From positions 1 through 64,000 of the forward strand of contig UQKO01000009.1 of assembly GCA_900541575.1 (NCBI GenBank): 64,000 bases of DNA. Direction: 5' to 3'. This document shows, one piece after another, positions 50,627 to 59,788 of this stretch. Positions within the stretch are counted from its first letter, which is position 1; each line of letters starts with the position of its first letter. The position numbers were made by a program, and so were the translations under genes. This DNA is from an uncultured Prevotella sp. (GTDB lineage: Bacteria; Bacteroidota; Bacteroidia; Bacteroidales; Bacteroidaceae). Under the pieces are notes generated by a model. That model saw only the letters and a program-made list of their open reading frames with translations, was not told the DNA's origin and ran no database searches.

Positions 50627-51241
50627 ATGCATATTACACAAGGAGACTTGCCGCATTGGCATCGAGAGGGTAAAATATTCTTTGTCACATTTAGATTGGC
50701 AGATTCCATGCCGCCTACGGCTGTAAGCGAATTTAAAAATGCTGTAAATAAATGGCTTGCCAGTCATGATAGCATAATAATCAAACAAGTAGCAGAGGAT
50801 TTTGAAAAATACAAAGCGAATCTTGAGAATAGTTTGTACGATCGATGTTTGGGACAATGTATATTGGCACAATATGAGGTCCGAAAAATAGTGATAGATA
50901 GTTTGCATCATTTTGATCATTCGCACTATCACATACACGACTATGTAATTATGCCGAATCATGTACATTTGCTTATAGAGCCACTTAACGATTGGCAGAT
51001 ACAAGATATAATGGCTAGTATAAAATCGTATACAGCGCATGAGATAAACAAGGTGTGCTCTATGCAAGGTTCTATATGGCAGCATGAATCATTCGATAGG
51101 ATTATTCGTAATGATTCACATTATTACAAAGTGGTAAATTATATAGCACGAAATCTGCGACATTGCAGAGAGGGAGAGTATGCACTTTATCTAACAGATG
51201 GACGTCCTTATTTTAAGGTAATTCCAAATAATGCTTTATAG
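50627..51241 (+). CDS. REP-associated tyrosine transposase (RAYT)
   Basis: RAYTs are single-copy relatives of IS200 Y1 transposases thought to spread REP sequences. The 204-residue protein begins MHITQGDLPHWHREGKIFFV, with the core HUH motif MPNHVHLLIEPL and downstream IMASIKSYTAHEINKV, SIWQHESFDRIIRNDSHYYK and the catalytic Tyr region. REP-like palindromes flank it on both sides, with none of the ends of an IS element. I chose ATG 50627 over TTG 50624. Codon use is AT-rich compared with floA and the sialidase next to it, suggesting transfer. Confidence 0.9.
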   Translation: MHITQGDLPHWHREGKIFFVTFRLADSMPPTAVSEFKNAVNKWLASHDSIIIKQVAEDFEKYKANLENSLYDRCLGQCILAQYEVRKIVIDSLHHFDHSHYHIHDYVIMPNHVHLLIEPLNDWQIQDIMASIKSYTAHEINKVCSMQGSIWQHESFDRIIRNDSHYYKVVNYIARNLRHCREGEYALYLTDGRPYFKVIPNNAL

Positions 51242-51264
51242 GAGGTTATTAACCTGTTATTCAT

Positions 51265-51411
51265 AGGAAGTGGGGGCGAAGCGTCTCGCTTCGGAACAGC
51301 GAGAGGGGCTCGATGCCCCGAAACGTCGTTATTTCAATAATATTCATATCTACGCTCGGCATCGAGCCTTCGCACAGATAGCCGAAGCGAGACGCTTCGC
51401 CCCCACTTCCT
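51265..51411. repeat. Pair of inverted REP-like elements right of the RAYT gene
   Basis: REP 1 (51265-51317, minus orientation) and REP 2 (51358-51411, plus orientation) face each other. The outer ends are perfect inverted repeats of 30 bases (AGGAAGTGGGGGCGAAGCG and onward against CGCTTCGCCCCCACTTCCT). Each REP also has its own small hairpin GCGAAGCGTCTCGCTTCG. About 40 bases separate the two. Confidence 0.9.
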
Positions 51412-51470
51412 ATAAATAGTTACCCCTCCTCCTTCCTTAAAACAATCATCTAACAAATATACCAATAATT

Positions 51471-54296
51471 ATGAAGAAAAGTTACTTAAAGGCACTTGTT
51501 GCCACACTGGCACTGACTGGGCTTGGCGCAGCACAGCCAGCTATGGCTGACGAGGTGCAGGCTTCTACAGAAGCAAGCCCTAAGTGGTACCGTATCTTTA
51601 CGCCAAAACGCAGCGGGCTCTCCATCACTTCCAACGGCTCGGGACAAGGTATCACCAATACCAAGGATGCTACCTCTCCCTACGAAGAAGCACTCCTGTG
51701 GCGCTTCGAGGCAGGTACTACCGCTGGTACCTACAAGATTATCAACATGGATGGCACCTCCATCTCGGCTACCACTACTACGGGCAACCCCAAACAGTAT
51801 GTCAGCGTAGCTGCTGATAAAGGTAGCGACTGGACCATCAAAGCTATCGATGGCCAAGACGATCTCTATATCATTGTTAGTGGTACGGCACAATTTAACA
51901 CTAGTCAGGATGGTCCTTCCTACAAGCTCTACAACTGGGGCAGCGGCACAACAACAGGTGACGAAGGTTGTCAATATCGTTTTGAATACGTGCCCATGGA
52001 TGCCTTAGGACAGGCACAGACAAAGGCTCTCAGCATGCTCAAGAACACACAAGAGGGTACCAATCCCGGACAGTACGCCACGGCCGACCGCGAAGCCTTC
52101 AAGACAGCCGTCAATGCTGCTACCACCGAGGACGAAGTGAAAGCCGCTATCGAGGCATACACCGCCAAGATGATACAGGTGCAAGCCGGTAAGACTTACT
52201 ACATCGTATCAGGCCCCTCAGCCGACTACTGCCAGGGAAGCTACATCTACAGCACCGGCTCGCAGAGCCAGCCCATGTGGGGTGCTAAGGTAGTGGCTGC
52301 TCCCTATGCATGGACTTTTGAAGACGCAGGTTCGGGCAAGTTCTACGTGAAGAGCTATGCCACTGGCGAATACATCGAGCCCAACTCTACAGAGATGACA
52401 GGTGCTACCACCACCTCGAAGACCGCCAAGACTGCCTTCACCGTGAAGTCGCTTGGCGAGGGTGCATTCAATATCACCCCCGACGGCAAATATCCCATCC
52501 ACGCACAGAAAGATGGCAGTGTGCTCGTAATGTGGAATGGTGGCCTCAACACCGCTTCGGCATGGAAGTTAGAGGAAATCACCGACGAGGAACTCAACGC
52601 TGCTCCTGCCATTGCCAGTGCAAACGTGGCATCGGGATCGCAAATCTATGCTCCTGGCAACAAGGAACAGGTACTGCTCCGCTTTGATGTCGTAGTAGCA
52701 AGTTTCAAGGGATCTCTGCCCCTCAAGGGTGTGAAGCTCAACCTCGGTGCTACGAACGTGAAGGATTTGAAGAATATTAAGCTATTCGTCTCTGAAAACT
52801 ACGACTTCATCACCGCAGGCGAGCGCAAAGCCACCCTTGTGGGCACCTTAGCTGCTCCTACTACCAACGAGGTGACTATCCCAGTAGAAAAAAGCGTGGA
52901 TATGAATCCTGGCAGTAGCATTTTCTACGTAACAGCTGATATTGCCGATGATGCGAAGATTAACGATGTGGTGGATGCTTCATTGCTCAGTTTTAGCTAT
53001 GGCTCCGATGCCGCTGACTTTGCAGTAAACAACGGTAATCCTGAAGGCGTAGCCCGCATCTGGTCCGTACAATCAACTCCCTTCCAGCCCTATTTGCTCG
53101 GTACACACTATTGGCGTATCCCCGCTATGGTAGTGCTTCACAATCAGAAGGATGGGAATGCAGAGAAGAATGGACGTGTAGTAGTGATGGCTGACAATCG
53201 TTTCAGCCACAATGGTGACCTTCCCAACCATATCGATGTATACGAACGCCATTCCGACAACAATGGTAAGACCTGGAGCGAGAGCCAACTCGTGGCTGGC
53301 TCGGAAGCTCACCACAAACTAGTCGGCGTTGCTGAGAACGGATTTGGTGATGCAGCGCTCGTGGAGACCAACAATGGTAAACTCATCGCTATCATGGTGG
53401 CAGGTCAGGCCTACTTTAGTTCATCTTCTACCAACCCTATTATTCCTTTCATTGTCACTTCTGAGGATGGCGGCGACACTTGGAGCACCCCCCGTTCGCT
53501 CAAGGACGAACTCTATAAAGGCACTTACACACAGGGTCAGGTGCTTGGCTCATTCGCAGGTTCAGGTCGTGGCATCGTGCTGAAGCGTCAGCGCAACACC
53601 TCACTTAATGGCCGTATCATGTTCGCCATGAGCCACCGTTTTGCTGGTAATAATATCCAGGAATACATCATCTACTCTGACGACGAAGGTGAAACTTGGC
53701 ACATGTCGCCCAATTCTGCTTATAGCGGAGGCGATGAATCGAAACTCGTAGAATTGGCCGATGGTACCGTGATGATTTCTGTACGTCAATATGGTCAGCG
53801 TGGTTACAATACTTCGACCGATGGTGGTATGACTTGGGGCACTCAGAGAAAGTGGGCTGACATCAGTGGCGTGGCTTGCAACGGCGACATTCTCTATTTT
53901 AATGAGAACGTGCTTCTTCACTCTTACGTCAACAATGGCTCAGCGCGCAAAAATCTCACCGTGAAGGCTTCTTTTGATCAAGGTAAGACTTGGACCAAAG
54001 AATTTGTGGCATGTCTGCCCTCGTCAGGCTATTCTACGATGGATATTACTGGCGACGGTCAGGTGGCTATCTTCTATGAAGACGCTTCTTGCAGCACAGG
54101 CTACATACAAAACTATGGTGTATTCCCCATCGATTGGCTAGCTCCTGGTCAGGTGGCCACGGGGATTGGATCACCTGCTATCAGCGTTCCTCAAGCAAAG
54201 GGAGAGAATGTTTTTTTCGATCTCAGCGGTCGTCGAGTGGAAGTTCCCACAAAAGGCATCTACGTAACCGCAAAAGGAGATAAACTGATTAAGTAA
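51471..54296 (+). CDS. Secreted exo-sialidase with lectin-like N-terminal modules
   Basis: Sialidases release sialic acid from host glycans. The 941-residue protein has a signal peptide (about 1-26, ending AQPAMA). Two beta-trefoil-like regions follow (about 35-175 and 240-370), then a beta-sandwich domain (about 385-520) and a six-bladed sialidase domain. The RIP motif YWRIPAMV is near residue 546, and Asp boxes SxDxGxTW are near 596, 663, 735, 782 and 834 (for example SDDEGETWHM). It ends in FFDLSGRRVEVPTKGIYVT, resembling a type IX sorting tail. The gene follows the RAYT locus and is GC-richer than it. Confidence 0.93.
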   Translation: MKKSYLKALVATLALTGLGAAQPAMADEVQASTEASPKWYRIFTPKRSGLSITSNGSGQGITNTKDATSPYEEALLWRFEAGTTAGTYKIINMDGTSISATTTTGNPKQYVSVAADKGSDWTIKAIDGQDDLYIIVSGTAQFNTSQDGPSYKLYNWGSGTTTGDEGCQYRFEYVPMDALGQAQTKALSMLKNTQEGTNPGQYATADREAFKTAVNAATTEDEVKAAIEAYTAKMIQVQAGKTYYIVSGPSADYCQGSYIYSTGSQSQPMWGAKVVAAPYAWTFEDAGSGKFYVKSYATGEYIEPNSTEMTGATTTSKTAKTAFTVKSLGEGAFNITPDGKYPIHAQKDGSVLVMWNGGLNTASAWKLEEITDEELNAAPAIASANVASGSQIYAPGNKEQVLLRFDVVVASFKGSLPLKGVKLNLGATNVKDLKNIKLFVSENYDFITAGERKATLVGTLAAPTTNEVTIPVEKSVDMNPGSSIFYVTADIADDAKINDVVDASLLSFSYGSDAADFAVNNGNPEGVARIWSVQSTPFQPYLLGTHYWRIPAMVVLHNQKDGNAEKNGRVVVMADNRFSHNGDLPNHIDVYERHSDNNGKTWSESQLVAGSEAHHKLVGVAENGFGDAALVETNNGKLIAIMVAGQAYFSSSSTNPIIPFIVTSEDGGDTWSTPRSLKDELYKGTYTQGQVLGSFAGSGRGIVLKRQRNTSLNGRIMFAMSHRFAGNNIQEYIIYSDDEGETWHMSPNSAYSGGDESKLVELADGTVMISVRQYGQRGYNTSTDGGMTWGTQRKWADISGVACNGDILYFNENVLLHSYVNNGSARKNLTVKASFDQGKTWTKEFVACLPSSGYSTMDITGDGQVAIFYEDASCSTGYIQNYGVFPIDWLAPGQVATGIGSPAISVPQAKGENVFFDLSGRRVEVPTKGIYVTAKGDKLIK

Positions 54297-54337
54297 CGAC
54301 TTTTAGGGTGGTTCTATTCATCCTGAAGTAATAGGAC

Positions 54338-54432
54338 TGACGGGTTAACAGATTGACAAGTTAACGGGTAAGAATGTATGGATACTCACTGTACAAACAT
54401 CTTCGTTAACTAGTCAACTTGTTAACCCGTCA
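54338..54432. terminator. Long inverted repeat after the sialidase gene
   Basis: TGACGGGTTAACA (54338-54350) and TGTTAACCCGTCA (54420-54432) are exact complements. The inner GTTAACG and CGTTAAC parts can also pair, giving a long imperfect stem. It lies about 40 bases after the sialidase stop. A short piece of the same type (AAGTTAACCTGTTAACCC) lies near 7691. Confidence 0.6.
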
Positions 54433-54451
54433 ACTTTTCCCTAATTCTTTT

Positions 54452-54483
54452 TTTGGCTTATCGCTCATTACGTATTAACTTTG
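54452..54483 (+). promoter_or_regulatory. Promoter for upp
   Basis: TTTG at 54452-54455 and TAACTTTG at 54476-54483 are 20 nt apart. This is the best consensus match seen in the window. Confidence 0.75.
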
Positions 54484-54551
54484 CAGAGATTTGGGTTATC
54501 CCTAATCACAATAAAGCAAACTGACTATATTATTCCACAGATTCATATTTC

Positions 54552-55214
54552 ATGAAAGTAATCAATCTTGGCGAACGCAGTTCTGTGATAAACTCATACA
54601 TGGCGCAACTGCGCGACGTCAATATTCAGGACAATCGTACCCTATTTCGCCGCAATATGCAGCGCATAGCTCGCGCCATAGCCTACGAGGTGAGTCGCAC
54701 GCTCGATTATAGCGATAAGACCATCACTACACCGCTCGGCACTAAAGATGTGCCAACCTACGACGATCGCATCGTGGTGGGTACCGTGTTGCGTGCCGGA
54801 CTAGCCTTTCACGAGGGCTTTCTCGACACTTTCGATCAGGCCGATTCTGCTTTCGTGGCAGCTTATCGTGAGGAGGGCACACGCGAAAATATCAAAATCC
54901 ATGTGGAGTATATCGCTGCACCGAATCTCAACGGGTGTACTTTCCTTATGGTCGATCCGATGCTCGCTACGGGTGGTTCGCTAGAACTCTCTTATAAGGC
55001 ATTCCTTAGTCACGGAACCCCTAAAAAATTGCACATCTGCTGCGCTATTGCTGCACAAGAAGGAATAGACCACCTATGCCGTGTGTTTCCTGATGATGAT
55101 ATTACGCTTTGGGTGGCAGCTGTCGATCCTGTGCTCAACGACGATGCTTATATCGTGCCCGGACTGGGCGATGCAGGCGACCTCTCTTTTGGTCCGAAAC
55201 TTGCTCGTCAGTAA
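54552..55214 (+). CDS. upp: Uracil phosphoribosyltransferase
   Basis: Upp salvages uracil to UMP using PRPP. The 220-residue protein has the PRPP-binding motif FLMVDPMLATGGSL, VVGTVLRAGLAFHEG, and the uracil site LWVAAVDPVLNDDAYIVPGLGDAGD near the C-terminus. A clear promoter precedes it and the tRNA-Arg gene follows after about 135 bases. Confidence 0.95.
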   Translation: MKVINLGERSSVINSYMAQLRDVNIQDNRTLFRRNMQRIARAIAYEVSRTLDYSDKTITTPLGTKDVPTYDDRIVVGTVLRAGLAFHEGFLDTFDQADSAFVAAYREEGTRENIKIHVEYIAAPNLNGCTFLMVDPMLATGGSLELSYKAFLSHGTPKKLHICCAIAAQEGIDHLCRVFPDDDITLWVAAVDPVLNDDAYIVPGLGDAGDLSFGPKLARQ

Positions 55215-55326
55215 GGGAGTTACCACTAACGATTTGGCGCGAGGAAAATCATTGCGAGAAGAAATCCAAACAAATCCTCATTGCCAAAAATCCATCATGA
55301 AAGGACAGAAAGTGCAAATAAAAGTG

Positions 55327-55334
55327 TAACTTTG
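55327..55334 (+). promoter_or_regulatory. -7 promoter element for tRNA-Arg
   Basis: TAACTTTG lies 15 bases before the mature tRNA 5' end. The -33 TTTG is not found. Confidence 0.5.
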
Positions 55335-55348
55335 TCCGATGATTTGGA

Positions 55349-55420
55349 GCCCTCGTAGTTCAATGGATAGAACACCGCTCTCCTAAAGCAGTGATCTGAG
55401 TTCGATTCTCAGCGGGGGTA
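55349..55420 (+). tRNA. tRNA-Arg (CCT anticodon)
   Basis: Acceptor GCCCTCG pairs with CGGGGGT with wobble, the D-stem is GTTC/GAAC, and the anticodon loop CTCCTAA carries CCT. The T-arm is TGAGTTCGATTCTCA and the discriminator is A. One mismatch (C/A) is seen in the anticodon stem CCGCT/AGCAG. CCA is not encoded. Confidence 0.9.
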
Positions 55421-55604
55421 CGATGGATGGTTTAAAAGTATAGAAGTTTAAAAGTTGAAGAGTTTATGAAGAATGCTTTGCAAGGCAAATTTATTTCTCT
55501 TCACTTTCTCTACCATCTTTATTAATAGAATTATTATGCGCTTGACATCCGATGCGGCAAGAGCCGACGAGAGTTGTCAAGCGTTTTTACCATATAATCT
55601 TCCC

Positions 55605-58232
55605 ATGGCTACAGAAGCAGAGAAACTCACACCGATGATGAAACAGTTTTATGACCTCAAGGCGAAAAACCCTGACGCGATATTGCTGTTTCGATGCGGC
55701 GACTTTTACGAAACTTATGCCAAAGATGCCGTTACGGCAGCACAGGTGCTAGGCATCACCCTGACCCGACGTAATAATAAGGGAACACAGGCAGCCACGG
55801 AAATGGCAGGATTTCCCCACCATGCGCTCGACACGTATTTGCCCCGACTCATCCGTGCTGGCTATCGTGTGGCCATCTGTGACCAATTAGAAGACCCTAA
55901 ATTGGCTAAGAAACTCGTGAAGCGCGGTATTACCGAGCTAGTCACACCTGGCGTGGCCATGACAGATAATGTGCTCAATGCGCGAGAGAACAACTTCCTT
56001 GCCGCTATACATTTCGGCGTAGCAGCCGTGGGCATCTCTTTCTTGGATATCTCTACGGGAGAATTTCTTGTAGCTGAAGGAACTACGGAGTATGTCGACA
56101 AGCTCTTAGCGGGCTTCTCACCGAAAGAGATATTGGTACAACATGGCATGCGCGGCCGTTTTGAAGGTCTTTACGGGTCGAAAAACTTTATCTTCGACCT
56201 CGATGATTGGGCCTTTACCCCACAGACAGCCCATGAGAAACTGACGAAGCATTTCCAAGTGCGCAACCTCAAGGGATTTGGCGTGGACCATCTGAAAGAT
56301 GGCGTAGTGGCTGCAGGGGCCATTCTATGCTATCTCGAAATGACGCAACACACGCAGACGGCTCACATCACTGCCCTGCGACGCATTGAAGAAGATAGCT
56401 ACGTACGCCTTGATCGCTTCACCACGCGTAATCTCGAACTCGTACAACCGATGAACGAAGGGGGAACTTCGTTGCTACAAGTACTCGACCATACACTCAC
56501 GCCAATGGGCGCTCGACAACTTCATCGCTGGATTATTTTCCCACTACGCTCTGTGGCTCAGATTGAAAATAGGCAGGATGGTGTGGAGCATTTTTTCAAG
56601 CATCCCGATTTTCGCGAACTATGTGAGATGGAACTGCCCAAAATAGGCGATATGGAGCGCATTGTGAGCCGTGTAGCAGTGGGACGTGTCAATCCGCGAG
56701 AACTCCAACAACTTCGGTTAGCATTGGAAAGCACAGCGTTGCTAAAATATGCTTGCACTCATGCTGAGGGATGCGAAGCTATTCACCACGTGGGCGAAGA
56801 ACTCGATGCTCTCACTCCCTTGCGCGACCGCATCAAGTCTTCGCTCAGTCTAGACCCTCCTTTATTGGTTAATAAGGGAGGTGTGATAGCGAACGGCGTG
56901 AATGCAGAACTCGATGAACTTCGGCAAATTTCTAGTTCGAGCAAAGAATTCCTCCAAAAAATCCAACAACGAGAAAGCGATGCTACGGGAATTCCGAGCC
57001 TAAAGATAGGATTTAACAACGTGTTTGGCTACTATATAGAAGTGCGCAACACATATAAGGAACGTGTCCCCGAAACGTGGATTCGTAAGCAGACTTTGGC
57101 TCAAGCTGAGCGTTACATTACGCAAGAACTGAAAGAATACGAAGATAAAATTCTCGGGGCGGAAGATCGCATTCTCGATTTAGAAATGCGTCTATTTGCA
57201 GAACTTGTGCATGAGGTGAGCCAATATGTGGCACCACTGCAAAAGGACGCTATGGCACTGAGTCATCTTGACTGTTTGCAGAGCTTGGCTCATGTGGCAC
57301 GCGATAGGCACTACGTGCGTCCCATCGTAGACGAAGAACTTACACTAGATATTCGAGAGGGGCGTCACCCTGTGATAGAGACGCTTATGCCGCCGGGAGA
57401 GGAATATGTGGCCAATAGCGTGGAACTCGACACGAAGCAACAGCAAATCATCATCGTGACGGGACCTAATATGGCTGGTAAGAGTGCGCTACTGCGTCAG
57501 ACGGCGCTCATCACCCTCATGGCGCAGATAGGATCTTTCGTTCCCGCTGAGTCGGCTCGCATTGGGCTAGTGGATAAGATTTTTACTCGTGTAGGTGCTA
57601 GCGACAACATCTCTGTGGGCGAAAGTACGTTTATGGTAGAGATGAGCGAAGCCTCCAATATCATGAACAATCTCACGGAACGTTCTCTTGTGCTTTTCGA
57701 TGAGTTAGGACGTGGCACATCTACCTACGATGGTATTTCCATCGCTTGGGCCATTGTGGAGTATATCCACGAGAATCCCAAGGCACATGCACGTACACTC
57801 TTCGCCACACACTACCACGAGCTCAACGAGATGGAGAAACTCTTCCCACGCATCAAAAATTGGAATGTTTCCGTGCGCGAGGTTGAAGGGCGTGTGGTAT
57901 TCCTCCGCAAGCTTCAGCGTGGCGGCAGTGAACACTCTTTCGGTATTCATGTGGCACGCATTGCTGGTATGCCGCAGAGTATTGTGAAACGTGCTGAGCA
58001 AATTCTAGCTGACCTAGAGAAAGCTGGTGCACAGGCAGGAACAAGTGTGCCACGCGCTGAAAGCAATACACAGACCACAGAGGAGGGTATGCAGCTGAGT
58101 TTTTTCCAACTCGACGACCCTGTACTGAGCCAAATTCGTGATGAACTTCTTAATCTCGATGTGAACAACTTGACGCCTCTTGAAGCCCTCAACAAGCTCA
58201 ACGATATCAAGCGGATATTGAAGGGGAAGTGA
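55605..58232 (+). CDS. mutS: DNA mismatch repair protein MutS
   Basis: MutS detects mismatches and starts repair with MutL. The 875-residue protein has the mismatch-binding motif FRCGDFYETYAKDAV (Phe-x-Glu), the connector and lever domains, and an ATPase with GPNMAGKSALLRQTALIT, then STFMVEMSEASNIM, LVLFDELGRGTSTYDG and TLFATHYHEL. ATG 55605 (MATEAEKLTPMMKQF) is chosen because the longer frame to 55473 overlaps leader-like sequence. A strong hairpin terminator lies 145 bases downstream. Confidence 0.97.
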   Translation: MATEAEKLTPMMKQFYDLKAKNPDAILLFRCGDFYETYAKDAVTAAQVLGITLTRRNNKGTQAATEMAGFPHHALDTYLPRLIRAGYRVAICDQLEDPKLAKKLVKRGITELVTPGVAMTDNVLNARENNFLAAIHFGVAAVGISFLDISTGEFLVAEGTTEYVDKLLAGFSPKEILVQHGMRGRFEGLYGSKNFIFDLDDWAFTPQTAHEKLTKHFQVRNLKGFGVDHLKDGVVAAGAILCYLEMTQHTQTAHITALRRIEEDSYVRLDRFTTRNLELVQPMNEGGTSLLQVLDHTLTPMGARQLHRWIIFPLRSVAQIENRQDGVEHFFKHPDFRELCEMELPKIGDMERIVSRVAVGRVNPRELQQLRLALESTALLKYACTHAEGCEAIHHVGEELDALTPLRDRIKSSLSLDPPLLVNKGGVIANGVNAELDELRQISSSSKEFLQKIQQRESDATGIPSLKIGFNNVFGYYIEVRNTYKERVPETWIRKQTLAQAERYITQELKEYEDKILGAEDRILDLEMRLFAELVHEVSQYVAPLQKDAMALSHLDCLQSLAHVARDRHYVRPIVDEELTLDIREGRHPVIETLMPPGEEYVANSVELDTKQQQIIIVTGPNMAGKSALLRQTALITLMAQIGSFVPAESARIGLVDKIFTRVGASDNISVGESTFMVEMSEASNIMNNLTERSLVLFDELGRGTSTYDGISIAWAIVEYIHENPKAHARTLFATHYHELNEMEKLFPRIKNWNVSVREVEGRVVFLRKLQRGGSEHSFGIHVARIAGMPQSIVKRAEQILADLEKAGAQAGTSVPRAESNTQTTEEGMQLSFFQLDDPVLSQIRDELLNLDVNNLTPLEALNKLNDIKRILKGK

Positions 58233-58377
58233 TGAAGGCACAATTCTATCTGTGTACCTGTCTGTAAAAGATTCTTCTTCCTTTTGCGGATAGCACTTCC
58301 GTTCGTTTGCTCATGTACGTTTTATCATCGTTGGATAAGCATTGTGTTTTCTACCATCCCAAGGTATCAACAACGCC

Positions 58378-58422
58378 GTTACCATCCGAAACTAGGCATC
58401 TCGCCTAGTTTCGGATGGTAAC
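58378..58422. terminator. mutS terminator hairpin
   Basis: GTTACCATCCGAAACTAGGC (58378-58397) and its exact complement (58403-58422) form a 20-bp stem with a 5-base loop, followed by TTTCTTTTT. It can also act for the convergent pseudogene. Confidence 0.9.
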
Positions 58423-58452
58423 TTTCTTTTTGTCGATGTATTGTTTGCTTTG

Positions 58453-58901
58453 TTAGGGGTTAAGCATTCTTTTTTTACCATTTACAATGTATACACCACC
58501 CTTGGCCTGAGTAGTTGAACATTTACGGCCATCGATGCCATAAACCGCAATGGGTGCGTTTGTGCTACTATTCACCACGTTGCTTATCGCAGTCTGTGTG
58601 CCGCCAAAGTTCATACTTACGGCAGGAAGCGTAGCGTTCCATTGCAAATAAGCCTTGTAACGTGGCAATGTACTACCCACTTTAGCACGGTAAAAAGTTT
58701 TTTGTCCCTGTTGGCTATTCAGCACATAAGCATTTTCGCCCATGCATAGTAGTTGCCCGCGTCTTGAGGACGAGTGGCACCTATATTGGTAGAAGCTCAT
58801 TTCACTCCACTGGACAATCCCAAATCAATCCAAGTATGTCCGGCCTCCTCGCCTGTTCCTTGCGAGTTCTTGATGGGTTGAATTTCGTATTTAATGCTCA
58901 T
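58453..58901 (-). pseudogene. Decayed gene: HU-like start joined to a Fibrobacter-type paralogous domain and sorting tail
   Basis: On the minus strand ATG 58901 opens MSIKYEIQPIKNSQGTGEE, the N-terminus of Bacteroidetes HU-like proteins. It then runs into GHTWIDLGLSSGVK, which is typical of the Fibrobacter major paralogous domain (usually DLGLPSGVKWA). The Trp codon is TGA (58797-58799), then ASTNIGATRPQDAGNYYAW continues in frame. One base is lost at the following TGGG(G)CG, after which the frame of 58453-58800 continues GENAYVLNSQQGQ and ends in YGIDGRK and KGGVYIVNGKK, a sorting-tail-like end. The middle of the domain is deleted. Confidence 0.7.
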
Positions 58902-58922
58902 AGGTTTGGTGTTTCTCGTTTA

Positions 58923-58930
58923 CAAAGTTA
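58923..58930 (-). promoter_or_regulatory. -7 promoter element of the decayed HU-like/paralogous gene
   Basis: The complement reads TAACTTTG, 22 bases before ATG 58901. The promoter seems intact although the gene is broken. Confidence 0.5.
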
Positions 58931-58934
58931 AAAA

Positions 58935-59272
58935 TTTAAGTTTCGGATTTAGTATGAGCGGCATTGGGCTTTTATCGTCTTTATCGGCTGCGTTTCAGCA
59001 ATGCAAGCAAGCTTGATTGCTTATCGTTCTGTTCCGAAATCATCGTATGTCCATCTTGAAATGAGGATTCTTTGCTCTGCCGGACGGCAGCGGTAGCTCT
59101 ACCGGACGGCAGTGGTAGCTCTACCGGACGGCAGCGGTAAAGCTACCGAACGGCAGCGGCAGAGCAAATGATGCTCATCCAGCGACGGTAATAGCTTCGT
59201 TCGCTGATGGTAAGATGAAGTGTTACGTATGAAATTGCTAAGGATTTTAAGTTTCGGATTTAGTATGAGCGG
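58935..59272. repeat. 27-bp direct repeat pair
   Basis: TTTAAGTTTCGGATTTAGTA continuing TGAGCGG occurs at 58935-58961 and again, identical, at 59246-59272. A short inverted piece CTAAATCCGAAA lies at 59291-59302. The pair encloses the palindromic repeat cluster. Confidence 0.85.
59082..59188. repeat. Third cluster of GGTAGAGCTACC-type palindromic repeats
   Basis: Tandem units of 22 bases of the form GGACGGCAGCGGTAGCTCTACC (read as GACGGCAGCGGTAGCTCTAC in phase) occur about three times, then the variant GGTAAAGCTACCGAACGGCAG. The cluster ends with GATGCTCATCCAGCGACGG (59170-59188), which matches 15206-15224 except for one base. Confidence 0.8.
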
Positions 59273-59609
59273 GCTGAATTATCGTGCATCCTAAATCCGA
59301 AATTATGATGAGTATTCCCAACCACATGCCCCCGAGATAAGGAAACGACTTTCTTTAGAGAAAAGTTGAGTTATTAGGCTAAAAGGCCGTAGAAGTTTCC
59401 GTTTGTTAAGTCATCGTCCTTCGACCGAAGGACGATAACATGAACGGTCTTTTCGCGTAACTTGAATGCCTATGTAGAGATAATTATAATAGTTTTTATT
59501 TCGGACTATATCTAAAGAAGATATTCTTTATCTAGTGAGCATGTGTGATTAGGTAGGCTCATTTTATAAAGTGCGTGGGCTGAAGGGGTAAGGTGAAAAG
59601 GTACATAGA

Positions 59610-59649
59610 AAAAGGGTGCAGACTACTTATTAGATGTCTGCACCCTTTT
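59610..59649. terminator. Hairpin near the 3' side of nhaD
   Basis: AAAAGGGTGCAGAC (59610-59623) and GTCTGCACCCTTTT (59636-59649) are perfect 14-base arms with a 12-base loop and an A/T-rich outer end in both directions. It is about 140 bases after the nhaD stop. Confidence 0.75.
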
Positions 59650-59788
59650 GAGAGAGTATTTTGTGAGAAAGTCTTGGTGAGTGTTTGTTGTAAGCTGTAA
59701 GTGGGTTGATTTTATGACCTTTTTACCTAAACTTCCCACTCAAGGACTTTATATTTTATGATACCGATATGAAACCGATAGGAGCAGT

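Larger units (their letters stand above)
58902..59788. other. Repeat-rich intergenic region, no gene seen
   Basis: Nearly 890 bases without a coding frame of known type. It contains a -7 promoter element (58923-58930), two copies of a 27-base direct repeat, the third cluster of palindromic repeats (59082-59188), a small palindrome (59413-59436) and a terminator-like hairpin (59610-59649). G exceeds C clearly on the plus strand near 59521-59640 (35 versus 12 by hand count). Confidence 0.6.

Noticed and set aside
50516..51085. Minus-strand 189-codon frame opposite the RAYT gene
   Set aside because: It overlaps the REP and the antisense of a clear transposase gene and shows no domain; it is a shadow frame.
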